64,000 nt of DNA from Bin5 sp965208965 (GTDB lineage: Bacteria; Chloroflexota; Anaerolineae; Caldilineales; Caldilineaceae), in the NCBI GenBank assembly GCA_965208965.1, contig OZ242384.1, positions 5,084,001 through 5,148,000 on the forward strand. The letters are read 5' to 3'. The translations under genes and the position numbers were made by a program. The notes beneath the pieces are model-generated. The model was not told the DNA's origin. It ran no database searches and saw nothing but the letters and a program-made list of their open reading frames with translations. Positions 16,611-26,599 of the stretch are shown piece by piece. How positions within the stretch are numbered: the first letter of the stretch is position 1; every line of letters starts with the position of its first letter.

Positions 16611-19600
16611 ATGAAAACCGAATCTGCGGCGTGGGATGCCCTCAAGTTCCGTTGCATAGGTCCCCCGCGCGGGGGACGCGTGGTCGCAGCTGCAGGACAT
16701 CCGACTGACAAGAACGTCTTCTACTTTGGTGCGGTGGCTGGTGGTGTATGGAAGACGGTCGACGGAGGACATTACTGGGAAAACATCACCGACGGGCAGT
16801 TCGACGTCTCCTCGGTCGGCGCGATCGCAGTCTCCGAGGCCGACCCGAACGTCATTTACGCGGGTACGGGCGAGTCGACGATCCGCTTGGACGTTAGCTG
16901 GGGAGACGGGGTTTACAAGTCCACTGACGGCGGGGAGACCTGGAAGAATGTGGGGCTGCGGGACAGCCACCATATCGGCGAGATTCGTATTCACCCGCAG
17001 GACCCCGACATCGTCTACGTGGCGGCACTCGGTCACGCCTTCGGGCCCAATAACGAGCGCGGTGTTTACCGCTCCACTGACGGCGGAGAAACGTGGGAGC
17101 GCGTTCTTTACGTCAGCGACAGGGCCGGCGCGGTGGACCTTACGCTGGATGTCACCAATCCCAGAATAGTCTATGCCTCAATCTGGCAAGTACATCGCCA
17201 CTTCTGGGAGCTGGTCAGCGGCGGCCCTGATAGCGGGCTTTGGAAATCGACCGACGGCGGCGACAACTGGACCGATATCAGTCGCAACCCGGGCCTTCCG
17301 CAGGAAGGAATACTCGGGAAGATAGGTGTTTCCGTTTCGCCGGCCCAGCCCAGCCGTATCTGGGCTATTGTGGAAGCAGAAGGAGAAAAGTCGGGCGTCT
17401 ACCGTTCAGATGACCGCGGCGCCACTTGGGAGCACCTGACGAACAACCAAGACCTGCTGAACCGGCCGTGGTACTATCTGCACATCTTCGCCGACCCGCA
17501 GGACCCCGATACCGTTTACGTTAACAACCTGAAGATGTGGAAGAGCATTGACGGCGGGAAGAGTTGGAGCGAAATCACGACACCGCACGGAGATAACCAT
17601 GACCTGTGGATCGATCCGGCTGACCCGCATCGGATGATTAACGGCAATGACGGCGGGGCCTGTGTCAGCTTTAACGGCGGCGAAACCTGGAGCACCATTT
17701 ACAACCAGCTCACGGGCCAGTACTACCATCTCGACGTGGACAACCAGCACCCCTATCATGTCTACGGCACGCAGCAGGACAACTCCAGCATCGCCGTACC
17801 CAGCGCAACGGAAAAGGGGGCGATACCCTGGGGAGACTGCTACCCGGCGGGCACGGGCGAGAGCGGGTACATCGCCGTCAAGCCGGACGACTCAAACATA
17901 GTTTATGTCGGCGCGGTCGGTTCATCGCCCGGCGGCGGCGGGGCATTGCAGCGTTACAACCACCGCACCAAGCAGATTCGGCTGGTAACAGTGTGGCCGG
18001 AACCATTCAGCGGTTTTGGCCCCAAAGAGATGAAGTACCGATTCCCCTGGACTTTTCCGATCCTCTTCAGCCCTCACGACACGAATGTGCTCTACACGTG
18101 CGGAAACTACGTCTTCCGCACGACGGACGAGGGCAGTTCCTGGGAGATACTTAGCCCGGACCTGACCCGCAATGATGAGAGCAAGCTTGAGGCGTCCGGA
18201 GGTCCGCTAACTCTGGATACGAGCGGAGCGGAGCACTACTGCACGATTTCAACGTTTATCGAATCGGCCCACCAGAAGGGCCTCTTCTGGGCTGGCAGCG
18301 ATGACGGCCTCATTCATATCAGCGAGGACGGTGGAGACAGCTGGCGCAACGTTACGCCGCCGGACCTGCCGGAGTGGAGCCTCGTGACTGTCATCGAACC
18401 GAGCGCGCACGACGCTTCGACCGTGTACGTAGCGGCCACGCGCTATAAGCTGGATGATTACAGCCCCTATCTTTTCAAGACGACGGACCTGGGTCAGAGC
18501 TGGCAACGGCTCGACGCCGGCTTCCCCCAGAGTGAGATTACAAGAATGTTGCGAGCAGACCCTGAACGCGAGGGCCTGCTCTACGTGGGCACTGAGTCAG
18601 GTGTCTTTGTCTCGTTCGACGACGGTGGGTCGTGGCAGAGGATGCCGGGCAACCTGCCGGTCGCTCCTGTTTACGATATGGTCGTCAAGGAAGGAGACCT
18701 GGTGGTGGCCACGCACGGCCGCTCATTCTGGATCCTGGATGACCTTACACCCCTGAGGCAGGTCAGCTCCTTGAAGGATTCCGATGAAGGCGAGGCCCGG
18801 CTCTTCACCCCGCGCGAAACGCTGCGGCGCTGGCTTCCCTGGACGGTTAGTGGAACGCGAGGCGATTCGCGCAACTATGCGCTCGCCTTCGGGCAACTCA
18901 TCACCTACCGGGACGAAGAGGACGACACCGGCGGAAGTACGCGGCGCGTACTTGACGGGGGCGAAAACCCACCCCACGGTACGATCGTCTATTACACACT
19001 CCCGAACGACACTGAGGAAGTCAGCTTGACATTTCTCGATGCGGCAGGCAATGAGATCCGATCGTACGGCCCCAAACCGGCGAAGGAGGAGATGGAAAAG
19101 GAGAAGGAGGAAGTTCCTTCGATTCAGTACATTCCCACCAACGCAGGTCTCAACCGATTTGTCTGGAATATGCGCTATGCCGACGCCGAACAGCTGCCGG
19201 GAGACCCGTTCACAGAAAAGAGTGTGACGGGCGCTATGGCGCCCCCGGGGACCTACCAGGTGAGACTGACCGTTGATGGGAATAGCCAGACCGAACAGTT
19301 CGAACTGTTTATCGATCCCAAGTTGGACCGAAGCAAGGAGTCGATGCAGGCCCAGTTTGACATGTGGCAGGAGGTGAATGCAAAGCTTTCCGAGACACAC
19401 CAGGCGGTGAAGCGATTGCGCCGGGCCCGTCAGCGTGTGACGGCCATGGCCGAAATGGTTGCGGAAAGCGATGCTGACGAGCAGACCAAGTCCGCGGTCA
19501 GAGAGAGAGCAGACCAGATAGGAGAACAGTTGGGAGAAGTCGAATCTCAGCTGGTCCAGCCCGAAGCCAAAGTGGCGTTTGACCGGCTGCGATTGCAAAC

Positions 19601-19805
19601 GATGCTCAACGCAAGGCTGCACAATCTCATCAGCGTTATCTCCGCGTCTGATGATGCCCCGACAAAGCAGACCTATGACGTCTTTGGTGAACTGTGCACA
19701 CGGGTCGATTCACAGTTTGACAAACTTGAATCGATTTTGGGCGAGAGCGTAACAGACTTTAACGCCGCAGTTCAAGCGGCAGATGTTCCTCCCGTTGTGG
19801 TCTGA
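16611..19805 (+). CDS. Asp-box (BNR/VPS10-type) beta-propeller glycosidase-like protein
   Basis: A 1064-residue protein built mainly of Asp-box repeats. At least eleven S/T-x-D-x-G-x-x-W copies are visible (for example KSTDGGETW, RSTDGGETW, KSTDGGDNW, RSDDRGATW, KSIDGGKSW, RTTDEGSSW, ISEDGGDSW, KTTDLGQSW), which predicts two linked propellers. This matches proteins annotated as sialidase-like or VPS10/sortilin-like glycosyl hydrolases. The last 250 residues form a beta-rich domain and then a long charged helical segment (LSETHQAVKRLRRARQ onward). There is no signal peptide at ATG 16611, which has a GGAGAG ribosome site. Activity is unknown; sugar or protein binding is equally possible. Confidence 0.85.
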   Translation: MKTESAAWDALKFRCIGPPRGGRVVAAAGHPTDKNVFYFGAVAGGVWKTVDGGHYWENITDGQFDVSSVGAIAVSEADPNVIYAGTGESTIRLDVSWGDGVYKSTDGGETWKNVGLRDSHHIGEIRIHPQDPDIVYVAALGHAFGPNNERGVYRSTDGGETWERVLYVSDRAGAVDLTLDVTNPRIVYASIWQVHRHFWELVSGGPDSGLWKSTDGGDNWTDISRNPGLPQEGILGKIGVSVSPAQPSRIWAIVEAEGEKSGVYRSDDRGATWEHLTNNQDLLNRPWYYLHIFADPQDPDTVYVNNLKMWKSIDGGKSWSEITTPHGDNHDLWIDPADPHRMINGNDGGACVSFNGGETWSTIYNQLTGQYYHLDVDNQHPYHVYGTQQDNSSIAVPSATEKGAIPWGDCYPAGTGESGYIAVKPDDSNIVYVGAVGSSPGGGGALQRYNHRTKQIRLVTVWPEPFSGFGPKEMKYRFPWTFPILFSPHDTNVLYTCGNYVFRTTDEGSSWEILSPDLTRNDESKLEASGGPLTLDTSGAEHYCTISTFIESAHQKGLFWAGSDDGLIHISEDGGDSWRNVTPPDLPEWSLVTVIEPSAHDASTVYVAATRYKLDDYSPYLFKTTDLGQSWQRLDAGFPQSEITRMLRADPEREGLLYVGTESGVFVSFDDGGSWQRMPGNLPVAPVYDMVVKEGDLVVATHGRSFWILDDLTPLRQVSSLKDSDEGEARLFTPRETLRRWLPWTVSGTRGDSRNYALAFGQLITYRDEEDDTGGSTRRVLDGGENPPHGTIVYYTLPNDTEEVSLTFLDAAGNEIRSYGPKPAKEEMEKEKEEVPSIQYIPTNAGLNRFVWNMRYADAEQLPGDPFTEKSVTGAMAPPGTYQVRLTVDGNSQTEQFELFIDPKLDRSKESMQAQFDMWQEVNAKLSETHQAVKRLRRARQRVTAMAEMVAESDADEQTKSAVRERADQIGEQLGEVESQLVQPEAKVAFDRLRLQTMLNARLHNLISVISASDDAPTKQTYDVFGELCTRVDSQFDKLESILGESVTDFNAAVQAADVPPVVV

Positions 19806-19815
19806 AGTCGTCGCA

Positions 19816-21093
19816 ATGTGTGTACCATCGGAAGCAGGAAAGAGCGCAGGTTCCCCTGCGCTCTTGAAGATCACTCTAGCGGATTTCATCGTACGCAGCG
19901 CCTATCAGATGGGCAAGACGCCGCTGCTGCCGATCTTCGCCGCGTCGCTGGGCGCGTCCGACGCGCTGCTGGGACTGATCGTCTCAGTCTCCACGCTTAC
20001 CGGCATGGCAACAAAGCCCCTTTTCGGTCTGCTTTCGGATCGAATGGGGCGGCGATTGTGGCTATTGATCGGTACGCTAATCTTCGCAGGCGTGCCTTTC
20101 CTGTACTCACTGATCCAAACGCCCGGCCAGCTGGTTGCGATTCGGCTGCTGCATGGCACGGCCACCGCGATTTACGGGCCGGTGACGGTGGCCTATGTGG
20201 CTGAACGGAGCGGTAAGCGCAAGGCAGAGAGGCTGGGCTGGTTCGGTATGGCGCGCAGCGGAGGCTACCTGGTCGGGCCGGCAGTTGCCGGCTGGCTGCT
20301 GCTGTCGCTGGACCCCGTCACGGTGTTCACGCTCATTGGCGCCCTGAGCATGGCCGCGTTTTTTCCGGTTCTGTGGCTGGGCGGCGATGGGCCAGACTTC
20401 CTCATCAAGCCTTCTTTCAAGAACAGTTCCGACCGCGAGAGAGCAGTCAGAAAGGATGGCTCACTGCAGACGATTCGAAGTTTCGCAAAGCGAGAAGCAG
20501 AGTTGTTGCGTACACCCGCCGTCTGGCTTTCCGGCGCGTTGGAGGCCGCAGTCTTTGTCGTAACCTACGTAGTCAAGGCTTTCTTGCCGATTTACGCGCT
20601 TACTGCCGGGTATTCTACTGTTGAAATAGGCCTGTTTTTCAGCGCACAAGAGGGCGCGCTCATTCTTCTGAAACCTTGGGGCGGCAGGCTGGGGGACCGG
20701 TTCGGCCATCTCCGGGCGGTGTCACTGGGAATCTTCTGTCTCGCCCTTTCGCTCCCGTTCCTGCTTACGGCGGCGGGTACTTTCGGCTTGCTGGGGGTTG
20801 CAGTGGTGATGGGCGCGGCCCAGGCGCTGATCTTCCCGGCAACAGTCGCCCTGATCGCGGAGCAGGTGCCGGCGGGAGAGATGGGGGCCGGCATGGGGCT
20901 GGCAGGTTCTCTCAAAAATGGCGGCAAGGTGGCAGGTCCGCTGCTGGGCGGGCTGCTCATCGTCGGTTTGGGATACAGCGGGATGTTCTGGTTGCTGGCA
21001 GGATTGTTGCTGGCGGGCGCATTGGCCCTGTTCTTTCGAATCTACATTGTCGACTTTGCGCCGCTATCGGGAACACAGAGGGCCAAGTCTTGA
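19816..21093 (+). CDS. MFS transporter
   Basis: Twelve-helix major facilitator superfamily permease of about 425 residues. The signature loop between helices 2 and 3 reads GLLSDRMGRR near residue 70, and the repeat after helix 8 reads GGRLGDRFGHLR. Substrate is unknown; the pattern resembles drug or sugar exporters. The frame opens at 19783 inside the preceding gene; ATG 19816, ten bases after the propeller-gene stop, gives the better N-terminus. It is convergent with another MFS gene only eight bases away. Confidence 0.9.
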   Translation: MCVPSEAGKSAGSPALLKITLADFIVRSAYQMGKTPLLPIFAASLGASDALLGLIVSVSTLTGMATKPLFGLLSDRMGRRLWLLIGTLIFAGVPFLYSLIQTPGQLVAIRLLHGTATAIYGPVTVAYVAERSGKRKAERLGWFGMARSGGYLVGPAVAGWLLLSLDPVTVFTLIGALSMAAFFPVLWLGGDGPDFLIKPSFKNSSDRERAVRKDGSLQTIRSFAKREAELLRTPAVWLSGALEAAVFVVTYVVKAFLPIYALTAGYSTVEIGLFFSAQEGALILLKPWGGRLGDRFGHLRAVSLGIFCLALSLPFLLTAAGTFGLLGVAVVMGAAQALIFPATVALIAEQVPAGEMGAGMGLAGSLKNGGKVAGPLLGGLLIVGLGYSGMFWLLAGLLLAGALALFFRIYIVDFAPLSGTQRAKS

Positions 21094-21101
21094 CTGTCTG
21101 A

Positions 21102-22373
21102 CTACTCGATCTTGGCCCTTCTGACTCGTGAGAAGTAGAGCAGGGCCAGTTCCAGTGTAAGGGCTGCGGCGCCGACCAGAAGGGTCGCTCGCAGTCCGAT
21201 AGCCTCTCCGAGAGCCCCGCCGATCAGGGCGCCGCCCGTTGCCGCGCCGAAGAGCACAAAGCGCCGTGCCGCTGTCACGCGTCCCAGGAGCCGTACTGAT
21301 GTAATCGCCTGGCGCAGGCTGACTTGATTTACGAAGTAGAGGGTGCTGCCAAGCCCGACCAGCGCCTGCGAAAAACCGGCGGCAACCAGCTCGTAACCAG
21401 TCAGGTCGGCACAGGCCAGCAGCAAGGCGCCGCCAATCCACAGCAGCTTACCCACAACGAGTGTCTTTCCTGCCTGTAAGACTCGCGCCGCCCTTCCGGC
21501 AAGCATCGCGCCTACCAGTGAGCCGGCGCCGCTGCAGGCTGCGACGACGCCGATGACGGAAGGCGAGAAACTCAGTTGATCGACCAGAAAGAGCATCTGT
21601 ACGGCTGCTGCCAGCGAACCGGCCAGCATTCCCAGACTGGACGTGATGGTAAGCGCTCTCAGGAGCGGGGTCCGAAGGAGTTCGTACACGCCCTCCCCAA
21701 CTTCGCGGCCGAAAGACATCGCGGCCATTCGGAAACCGGAAGCAGTTCCTTCAGCTCCTTCGCTGTCGGGCCGTGCCGCGTGTTGCGGCCCCTCTTCGGC
21801 AACGCCGCTGAGCGCAAAAGCAGAAAGAAGGTAGGAAGCGGCGTCGATGAGAATAGCTTTGGGTGCGCTGAAGAGTTGTACCAGGCCGCCGGCGGCGGCT
21901 GGTCCCGCGATGGAAATTACAGCATCGCTGGTCGAAAGTTTACTGTTTGCCTCGACGAGATCTCGCTTCTCGACCAGGGCGGGAAGCACTGAAATGGCTC
22001 CGATCTGGAAGAATACTGTGAAAGTGCCTACCGCGAACGCTACTACCCAGAGGTGCAGGAAAGAAAGCTGGCCCAGGAGTGCGGCTGCGGGAATGGAGAG
22101 GAGCAGCAGGGCACGGCCAATATCAGCCCAGACCAATACTGGCTTGCGCCTGACCCGGTCCACCCAAACGCCTGCTATGAAGCCGAAGAGCAGGTTGGGC
22201 AGAGAACCGGCAACTGCCAGCAGGCCCATTTCGGTGGGTGTTGCCCCCAGAACGAGGACGGCCGTCAAGGGTAGAGCGACATTGGTGATGGCAGTTCCGG
22301 CGCTGGAGGTGATATGCGCGACCCACAGCCGTGTGAACGCAGGGTTTCGCCAGAGAGTGCCGGGGGATCTCAT
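21102..22373 (-). CDS. MFS transporter (EntS/macrolide-efflux-like)
   Basis: A 423-residue major facilitator permease. The N-terminus LWRNPAFTRLWVAHITSSAGTA and the loop AGVWVDRVRRKPVLVWAD are typical of the MFS_3 branch that includes enterobactin exporter EntS and macrolide efflux proteins. An efflux role is inferred from the branch only. It begins three bases after the stop of the P-loop gene, so the two form an operon, and it converges on the neighbouring MFS gene. Confidence 0.9.
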   Translation of the reverse strand: MRSPGTLWRNPAFTRLWVAHITSSAGTAITNVALPLTAVLVLGATPTEMGLLAVAGSLPNLLFGFIAGVWVDRVRRKPVLVWADIGRALLLLSIPAAALLGQLSFLHLWVVAFAVGTFTVFFQIGAISVLPALVEKRDLVEANSKLSTSDAVISIAGPAAAGGLVQLFSAPKAILIDAASYLLSAFALSGVAEEGPQHAARPDSEGAEGTASGFRMAAMSFGREVGEGVYELLRTPLLRALTITSSLGMLAGSLAAAVQMLFLVDQLSFSPSVIGVVAACSGAGSLVGAMLAGRAARVLQAGKTLVVGKLLWIGGALLLACADLTGYELVAAGFSQALVGLGSTLYFVNQVSLRQAITSVRLLGRVTAARRFVLFGAATGGALIGGALGEAIGLRATLLVGAAALTLELALLYFSRVRRAKIE

Positions 22374-22376
22374 CGG

Positions 22377-23087
22377 TCATTCCGCGTGAGGCGGTCCTGG
22401 CGCGAGGGCGCGATCCATCCATTCTCTGACCGCGCGGGCCGAGTCCGCAACACTGGCGTCGGTCGTATCCAGTATGGTCACTTGCGGTGTCTGTTTCGGT
22501 CCTTCTGCTTGAAGCCACCGGTTGAAATCGATTTGAGCTTTCAGTTGCTCCGGTTCGTTGCTCTTGCGCCAAGCCGGTCGTGCCAGGAGCCGGCGGCGGA
22601 GCGCCTCTTCGTCGCACACCAGGGCCAAGTAGTGCGTCTGGCTGAAGTAGCGGCGCTCCACGCACTGTTCAATGTTCGCCGGAACGGCCAGTCCGGCGCC
22701 AAAGAGAACGGCTGGCCGCCCGCTCTGATTGATGTTCTTTGCCATCCGCAGCCATGTCTCGGAGAAGCGGCGATAGCCATTGGTCGGATCCTCGAACTCT
22801 TTCATCCACAGCAGATCCGATTCAAGGAGCACTGCGGCAGTGAACCGGCCTGTCAGCTCCCGAAGAATGGCGCTCTTTCCGGTTGCGCTGGCCCCGCCGA
22901 CCAGGAGGAGAGGCAGCCGCAGAAAAGTGTGTAAGTGGCCGCACGGCGGGCAGGCAGCGAGAACAGTCGACAGCCTTCTAGGACGGTCTTCCTGGCTTTC
23001 GGCACCGGTTACTCTGGCATATGCTTCAGGTTCGGAGACTATCTTGTCGACCCGGTAGAGTCCGCAATTTGGACAGACGTTAAACAT
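22377..23087 (-). CDS. P-loop kinase-like protein with N-terminal zinc ribbon
   Basis: A 236-residue protein. Residues 1-55 hold two cysteine pairs, CPNC and CPPC, followed by GHLH, suggestive of a split zinc ribbon. Then comes Walker A GGASATGKSA near residue 68, and an LLESDLLW stretch like the second Asp of nucleoside/shikimate-type kinases or zeta-toxin folds. The C-terminal half has an RRRLLARPAWR arginine-rich lid. It resembles AAA/kinase proteins that phosphorylate small molecules; the substrate is unknown. Coupled to the EntS-like MFS gene, so resistance or self-protection by modification plus export is possible but speculative. Confidence 0.65.
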   Translation of the reverse strand: MFNVCPNCGLYRVDKIVSEPEAYARVTGAESQEDRPRRLSTVLAACPPCGHLHTFLRLPLLLVGGASATGKSAILRELTGRFTAAVLLESDLLWMKEFEDPTNGYRRFSETWLRMAKNINQSGRPAVLFGAGLAVPANIEQCVERRYFSQTHYLALVCDEEALRRRLLARPAWRKSNEPEQLKAQIDFNRWLQAEGPKQTPQVTILDTTDASVADSARAVREWMDRALAPGPPHAE

Positions 23088-23373
23088 GGTCGGAATGCCG
23101 CCCCCTCTTTGACGGCGATGTCACCGGTTCTGTAAACGGATAGGCAGGAGTCGGGCGCGAACATGCGCAAGTTGCCAGTTCCTCGGTTGCATATTATCAT
23201 GGCCAAGTACGAGGGATGAAGACTGTTGATCTTCTATCCCTCTTTGTTTTGGGCGCCGCTCGACGGGACTGGATTTTATCCACGAATGTTCTGACGCGGC
23301 TGCAGTGCACGACCGTTCTGCAGGCTTGTGTTAGTTTCACAGGCCTGTCCGCACTAAACGACAAAAGGAAAAG

Positions 23374-24606
23374 ATGGTCAGCAACACGAGGGCGCAGACC
23401 CTTCCTCGAGCTACTCTCAAGAGCACGTTACTAACAAATACTGTGCTCCTGGTGGCAGGCGGGCACTTTCTGCTGGAGCTTTTCCACCAGTATCTGCCAG
23501 TCTTCTTTCCGCTCTACCGCGCCGAGTTCGGTCTGACTTACGGCCAGATCGGAATGATAACTCTGGTTGGGACCACGACGATGTCGCTGGCGCAGCCGCT
23601 GTTTGGCTTCTTCATCGACCATTTTGACGCGCGGCGCATTGCGGCTCTGAGCGTACTGTGGGTGGGCCTGATCATGTCCGTTCTCGGCTTCAGTAGCAAC
23701 TACTGGGTCTTGCTTGTGGGTGTGGCGCTGGCCGGTTTTGGGTCGGCGGCGTTTCACCCGGCGGGCGCTTCGGTTGTTACAAAGGCCACAGATGGCGGGA
23801 GGCGAGGGCGTGCGGTCTCGTTCTTTGCCGTCGGCGGCAACATTGGCTCGGCAGGCAGCCCGCTTCTCCTGGCGATTGGATTGGGGTTGCTGGGGTTGAA
23901 GGGGACAGTTGTACTGCTGCCGGTCGTGGTCGTGGCCGCAATCTGGCTGGTCAATGGGCTTGGTCAGGAGAGCAAAGTCGAACGCGATGCGCATCGTCAG
24001 CGGCAGTCTCGCGCCGATCAGGGCTTCCTTTTGGGACTGGTCTTGATCACGGTGGTAGCGATGACCCGCGCCTGGTTCCAGCTCAGTCTGACAACCTATC
24101 TGCCGACTCTGCTTGAGGACAGGGGCTACTCCGTTGTCTACGGCGGGCAGATGCTCTTCGTACTTTCCCTCCTGATCGGCGTGGGAAGCCTCTTTGGGGG
24201 AATCCTGTCAGACCGATTTGGTCGCTGGCAGGTGTTGCTGAGCAGTTTCGCCTTACTCGGGCCGGCTTACTGGTTCTTCATCAGCTCAGGTGGCGACCTG
24301 CAGTTCATCTATGCGGGCGTGATCGGCTTCCTGTTGGGATGCACCTACCCGACGACCGTTGTAGTCGCCCAGGAAGTGTGGCCGCGGGGAATGGCCATGG
24401 CGTCGGGCCTGGTTATGGGGTTGGGCTGGTGGCCGGGGGGACTGGGTGCGACATTCACCGGCTGGGTGGCGGATCGGGTGACATTGGACACTGCACTGGA
24501 GGGCCTTGTTATGGCTCCGGTTTTGGGCGCGCTGCTCATGGTGGCATTTGCTATTGCACTGCACAGACGCAGCGCTTCTTCGATGGCGACAGTGGGCCCG
24601 TCGTAA
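23374..24606 (+). CDS. MFS transporter (fosmidomycin resistance-like)
   Basis: A 410-residue twelve-helix permease. The order GGHFLLELFHQYLPVFFPLY at helix 1 and QPLFGFFIDHFDARR after helix 2 matches the fosmidomycin resistance (Fsr) branch, with GGILSDRFGRWQVLL in the second half. Members export fosmidomycin or other drugs; the true substrate is unknown. AAGGAAAAG precedes the ATG. The nucleoside hydrolase follows 19 bases later, probably in the same transcript. Confidence 0.9.
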   Translation: MVSNTRAQTLPRATLKSTLLTNTVLLVAGGHFLLELFHQYLPVFFPLYRAEFGLTYGQIGMITLVGTTTMSLAQPLFGFFIDHFDARRIAALSVLWVGLIMSVLGFSSNYWVLLVGVALAGFGSAAFHPAGASVVTKATDGGRRGRAVSFFAVGGNIGSAGSPLLLAIGLGLLGLKGTVVLLPVVVVAAIWLVNGLGQESKVERDAHRQRQSRADQGFLLGLVLITVVAMTRAWFQLSLTTYLPTLLEDRGYSVVYGGQMLFVLSLLIGVGSLFGGILSDRFGRWQVLLSSFALLGPAYWFFISSGGDLQFIYAGVIGFLLGCTYPTTVVVAQEVWPRGMAMASGLVMGLGWWPGGLGATFTGWVADRVTLDTALEGLVMAPVLGALLMVAFAIALHRRSASSMATVGPS

Positions 24607-24625
24607 GCAGGATAGGAGTTTGGAC

Positions 24626-25585
24626 ATGACGAACGCGCTCCCTGTATTGCTCGATGTTGACACTGGAGGCGACGACGCCCTGGCTTTGCTGCTGGCGATG
24701 GCGTCTCCGGCGCTGGAAGTACGCGGCATCACCTGTGTGGCCGGAAACTGTGCGCTGAAACAGGTGGTAAGCAATACGCTCGCGCTGCTGGACGCGATCG
24801 GTGCGCCGAGCACCCCGGTGGCGGCAGGGATGGACAGGCCGATACTCGAGACCGGGCTGCCGGCCCCGCCTTTGCATGGTAGTGACGGAATGGGGGATTT
24901 GGGACTGCCGGCGCCGCGGCGCAGCGAGTCCGAACTCCACGCAGTTGAGTTTCTGCGGCGCACTCTGGCCGATTCGGCCGAGCCGATGACGCTGATTTGC
25001 CTGGCTCCGCTGACCAACATTGCCATGTTACTGCGGCTGTATCCGCGAATCGAGGACAAAATCGAGCGGCTGTATGTGATGGGTGGGACTTTCGCGGCGC
25101 CCGGCAATACGACACCGGCGGCGGAATTCAATGTTCGCTACGATCCGGAGGCGGCGGCAATCGTGCTTCACAGCGGGCTGCCGGTTACACTGTACCCTCT
25201 TGATCCTTTCGTGCAGGTGCGGTTCACAGTGGAGGAAGCAAGGAAACTGACTCAGGCGAAAGGGGCGGGCGCGCGTATCGCAGGCGGCATCGCCCTGCAC
25301 TATTGCAGGTTCTTCAGGATGGATTTTTCGCTAATCGGCGACGCCGGGACCGTAGCAACAGTGATCGACCCGGCGGGCGCCACTTCGGAACGCCGGCCAG
25401 TGCACGTGGAGCTTTCAGGCGGCACAACAAGGGGAGCAACGGTTTTCGACCGGCGCATCCTGACAGACGGATATGCCAGAGAAGGCACATGGACCGACGT
25501 GGACGTTGTATCCAGGGTAGATGCAAACCGCTACAGAAAGTTGATGGCGGCTGCCCTGGGCGCCGAAGATGCGCTAGACAACTAG
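24626..25585 (+). CDS. Inosine-uridine preferring nucleoside hydrolase
   Basis: A 319-residue member of the IU-nucleoside hydrolase family, which cleaves ribonucleosides to base and ribose using a Ca-binding Asp cluster. The N-terminal motif DVDTGGDDALALLLA corresponds to the family's DTDPGxDD, with one change (Gly for Pro). GITCVAGN and the AEFNVRYDPEAA region with the second metal Asp are present. The start at 24626 follows an AGGAG site. The long upstream frame (from 24506) overlaps the MFS gene and is not used. Confidence 0.92.
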   Translation: MTNALPVLLDVDTGGDDALALLLAMASPALEVRGITCVAGNCALKQVVSNTLALLDAIGAPSTPVAAGMDRPILETGLPAPPLHGSDGMGDLGLPAPRRSESELHAVEFLRRTLADSAEPMTLICLAPLTNIAMLLRLYPRIEDKIERLYVMGGTFAAPGNTTPAAEFNVRYDPEAAAIVLHSGLPVTLYPLDPFVQVRFTVEEARKLTQAKGAGARIAGGIALHYCRFFRMDFSLIGDAGTVATVIDPAGATSERRPVHVELSGGTTRGATVFDRRILTDGYAREGTWTDVDVVSRVDANRYRKLMAAALGAEDALDN

Positions 25586-25693
25586 GGATAACCTGCCCTC
25601 TCGGCCCCCATTCCAAAATTCCTCGCACGCGCCCGGGAAGACTCCTCAGAGAAGCTCACAATAGAATAGCGGCGGACACCGGCACCCTGTATT

Positions 25694-26599
25694 CTACGCC
25701 AGAAGCCCCTCGGCATTGGCGCAGAATATCTTGTGGCGGACCTCTGTAGGCAGTTCCAGGCTGTTGAGAAGGGTCTGCATGCGGTCGTCGAAATGGTCGC
25801 GGCCGAAGAGCAGCCGGTCCTGAAATTCGAGGAAGAAAGGCTCCGCATTCGCCCCGCTCTCGGAAGAGAAGGGGTGGTCCTCGAGTTGACTGAAGTCACG
25901 TGTCAGTGCGTTGTAAGCGGAGCCGGCGGAGAGGTCGGCGTAGAGGTTGGGATAAGTGCGGAAGAGGTGGAAAAGTCGGCCTCCCGGGAGAACAGGGCCC
26001 TTGGGATATCCCATTTGGTCGTACTGATCATCGCCGGAGATGTGAGCCCAGAATCCCGGCGCGTGTCCGATGAAGACGGTATCGGGGCAGGCCTGCAAGG
26101 CGCGCTCGAAGGCGTCGATGCTGCCGCCGTACCACCAGTCCGTGCGGGGATACCGCTGTCCGGTTGGTATGGGATAGTCGATGTGGAAGGTGACTGGCAA
26201 CCCTCTTTCGCCGCAGAATCGGAACAGTTGCAGAGCGTCGGGGTTGTCGTAGAGCATACGAAGCTTGATTTCGCCGCAGACCTGTACACCGTAGATTTCG
26301 ATTGCGGCCTGGAGCTGGTCGATGGCTTCGGGCCGGCGGGGATCGGGCGCGTAGCCGAGGATGAAACGGTCGGGGGCGGTCTGCTTGTAGCGGAGGCAAG
26401 CTTCGAACGGGACGGGATAGGCGCTGCCGTCGCCAAAGTGCATCGCAGGGAAGTAACTGGCCGGATTGTATTCGTCAGGCGGGCACTCCCATGTCAGCAG
26501 CCAGGTCTTGTCGATGCCGAAGCGGTCCATGTTGGCCAGGAATTTCGGCAGATCATAGCCAAGCCAGTCAGGGTGGTTGTGCGCGTCAATGATGGTCAT
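25694..26599 (-). CDS. Amidohydrolase family protein (COG2159-like)
   Basis: A 301-residue metal-dependent TIM-barrel hydrolase. The N-terminus MTIIDAHNHPDW carries the HxH metal pair, VTFHIDYP and VFIGHAPGFWAH supply later His residues, and LLFGRDHFDDRM contains the C-terminal Asp. The family includes decarboxylases of aromatic acids and lactonases. The ATG at 26599 overlaps the stop of the YIP1 gene by four bases (ATGA). The apparent 622-residue frame that starts upstream reads through YIP1 in the wrong frame and is spurious. Confidence 0.85.
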   Translation of the reverse strand: MTIIDAHNHPDWLGYDLPKFLANMDRFGIDKTWLLTWECPPDEYNPASYFPAMHFGDGSAYPVPFEACLRYKQTAPDRFILGYAPDPRRPEAIDQLQAAIEIYGVQVCGEIKLRMLYDNPDALQLFRFCGERGLPVTFHIDYPIPTGQRYPRTDWWYGGSIDAFERALQACPDTVFIGHAPGFWAHISGDDQYDQMGYPKGPVLPGGRLFHLFRTYPNLYADLSAGSAYNALTRDFSQLEDHPFSSESGANAEPFFLEFQDRLLFGRDHFDDRMQTLLNSLELPTEVRHKIFCANAEGLLA

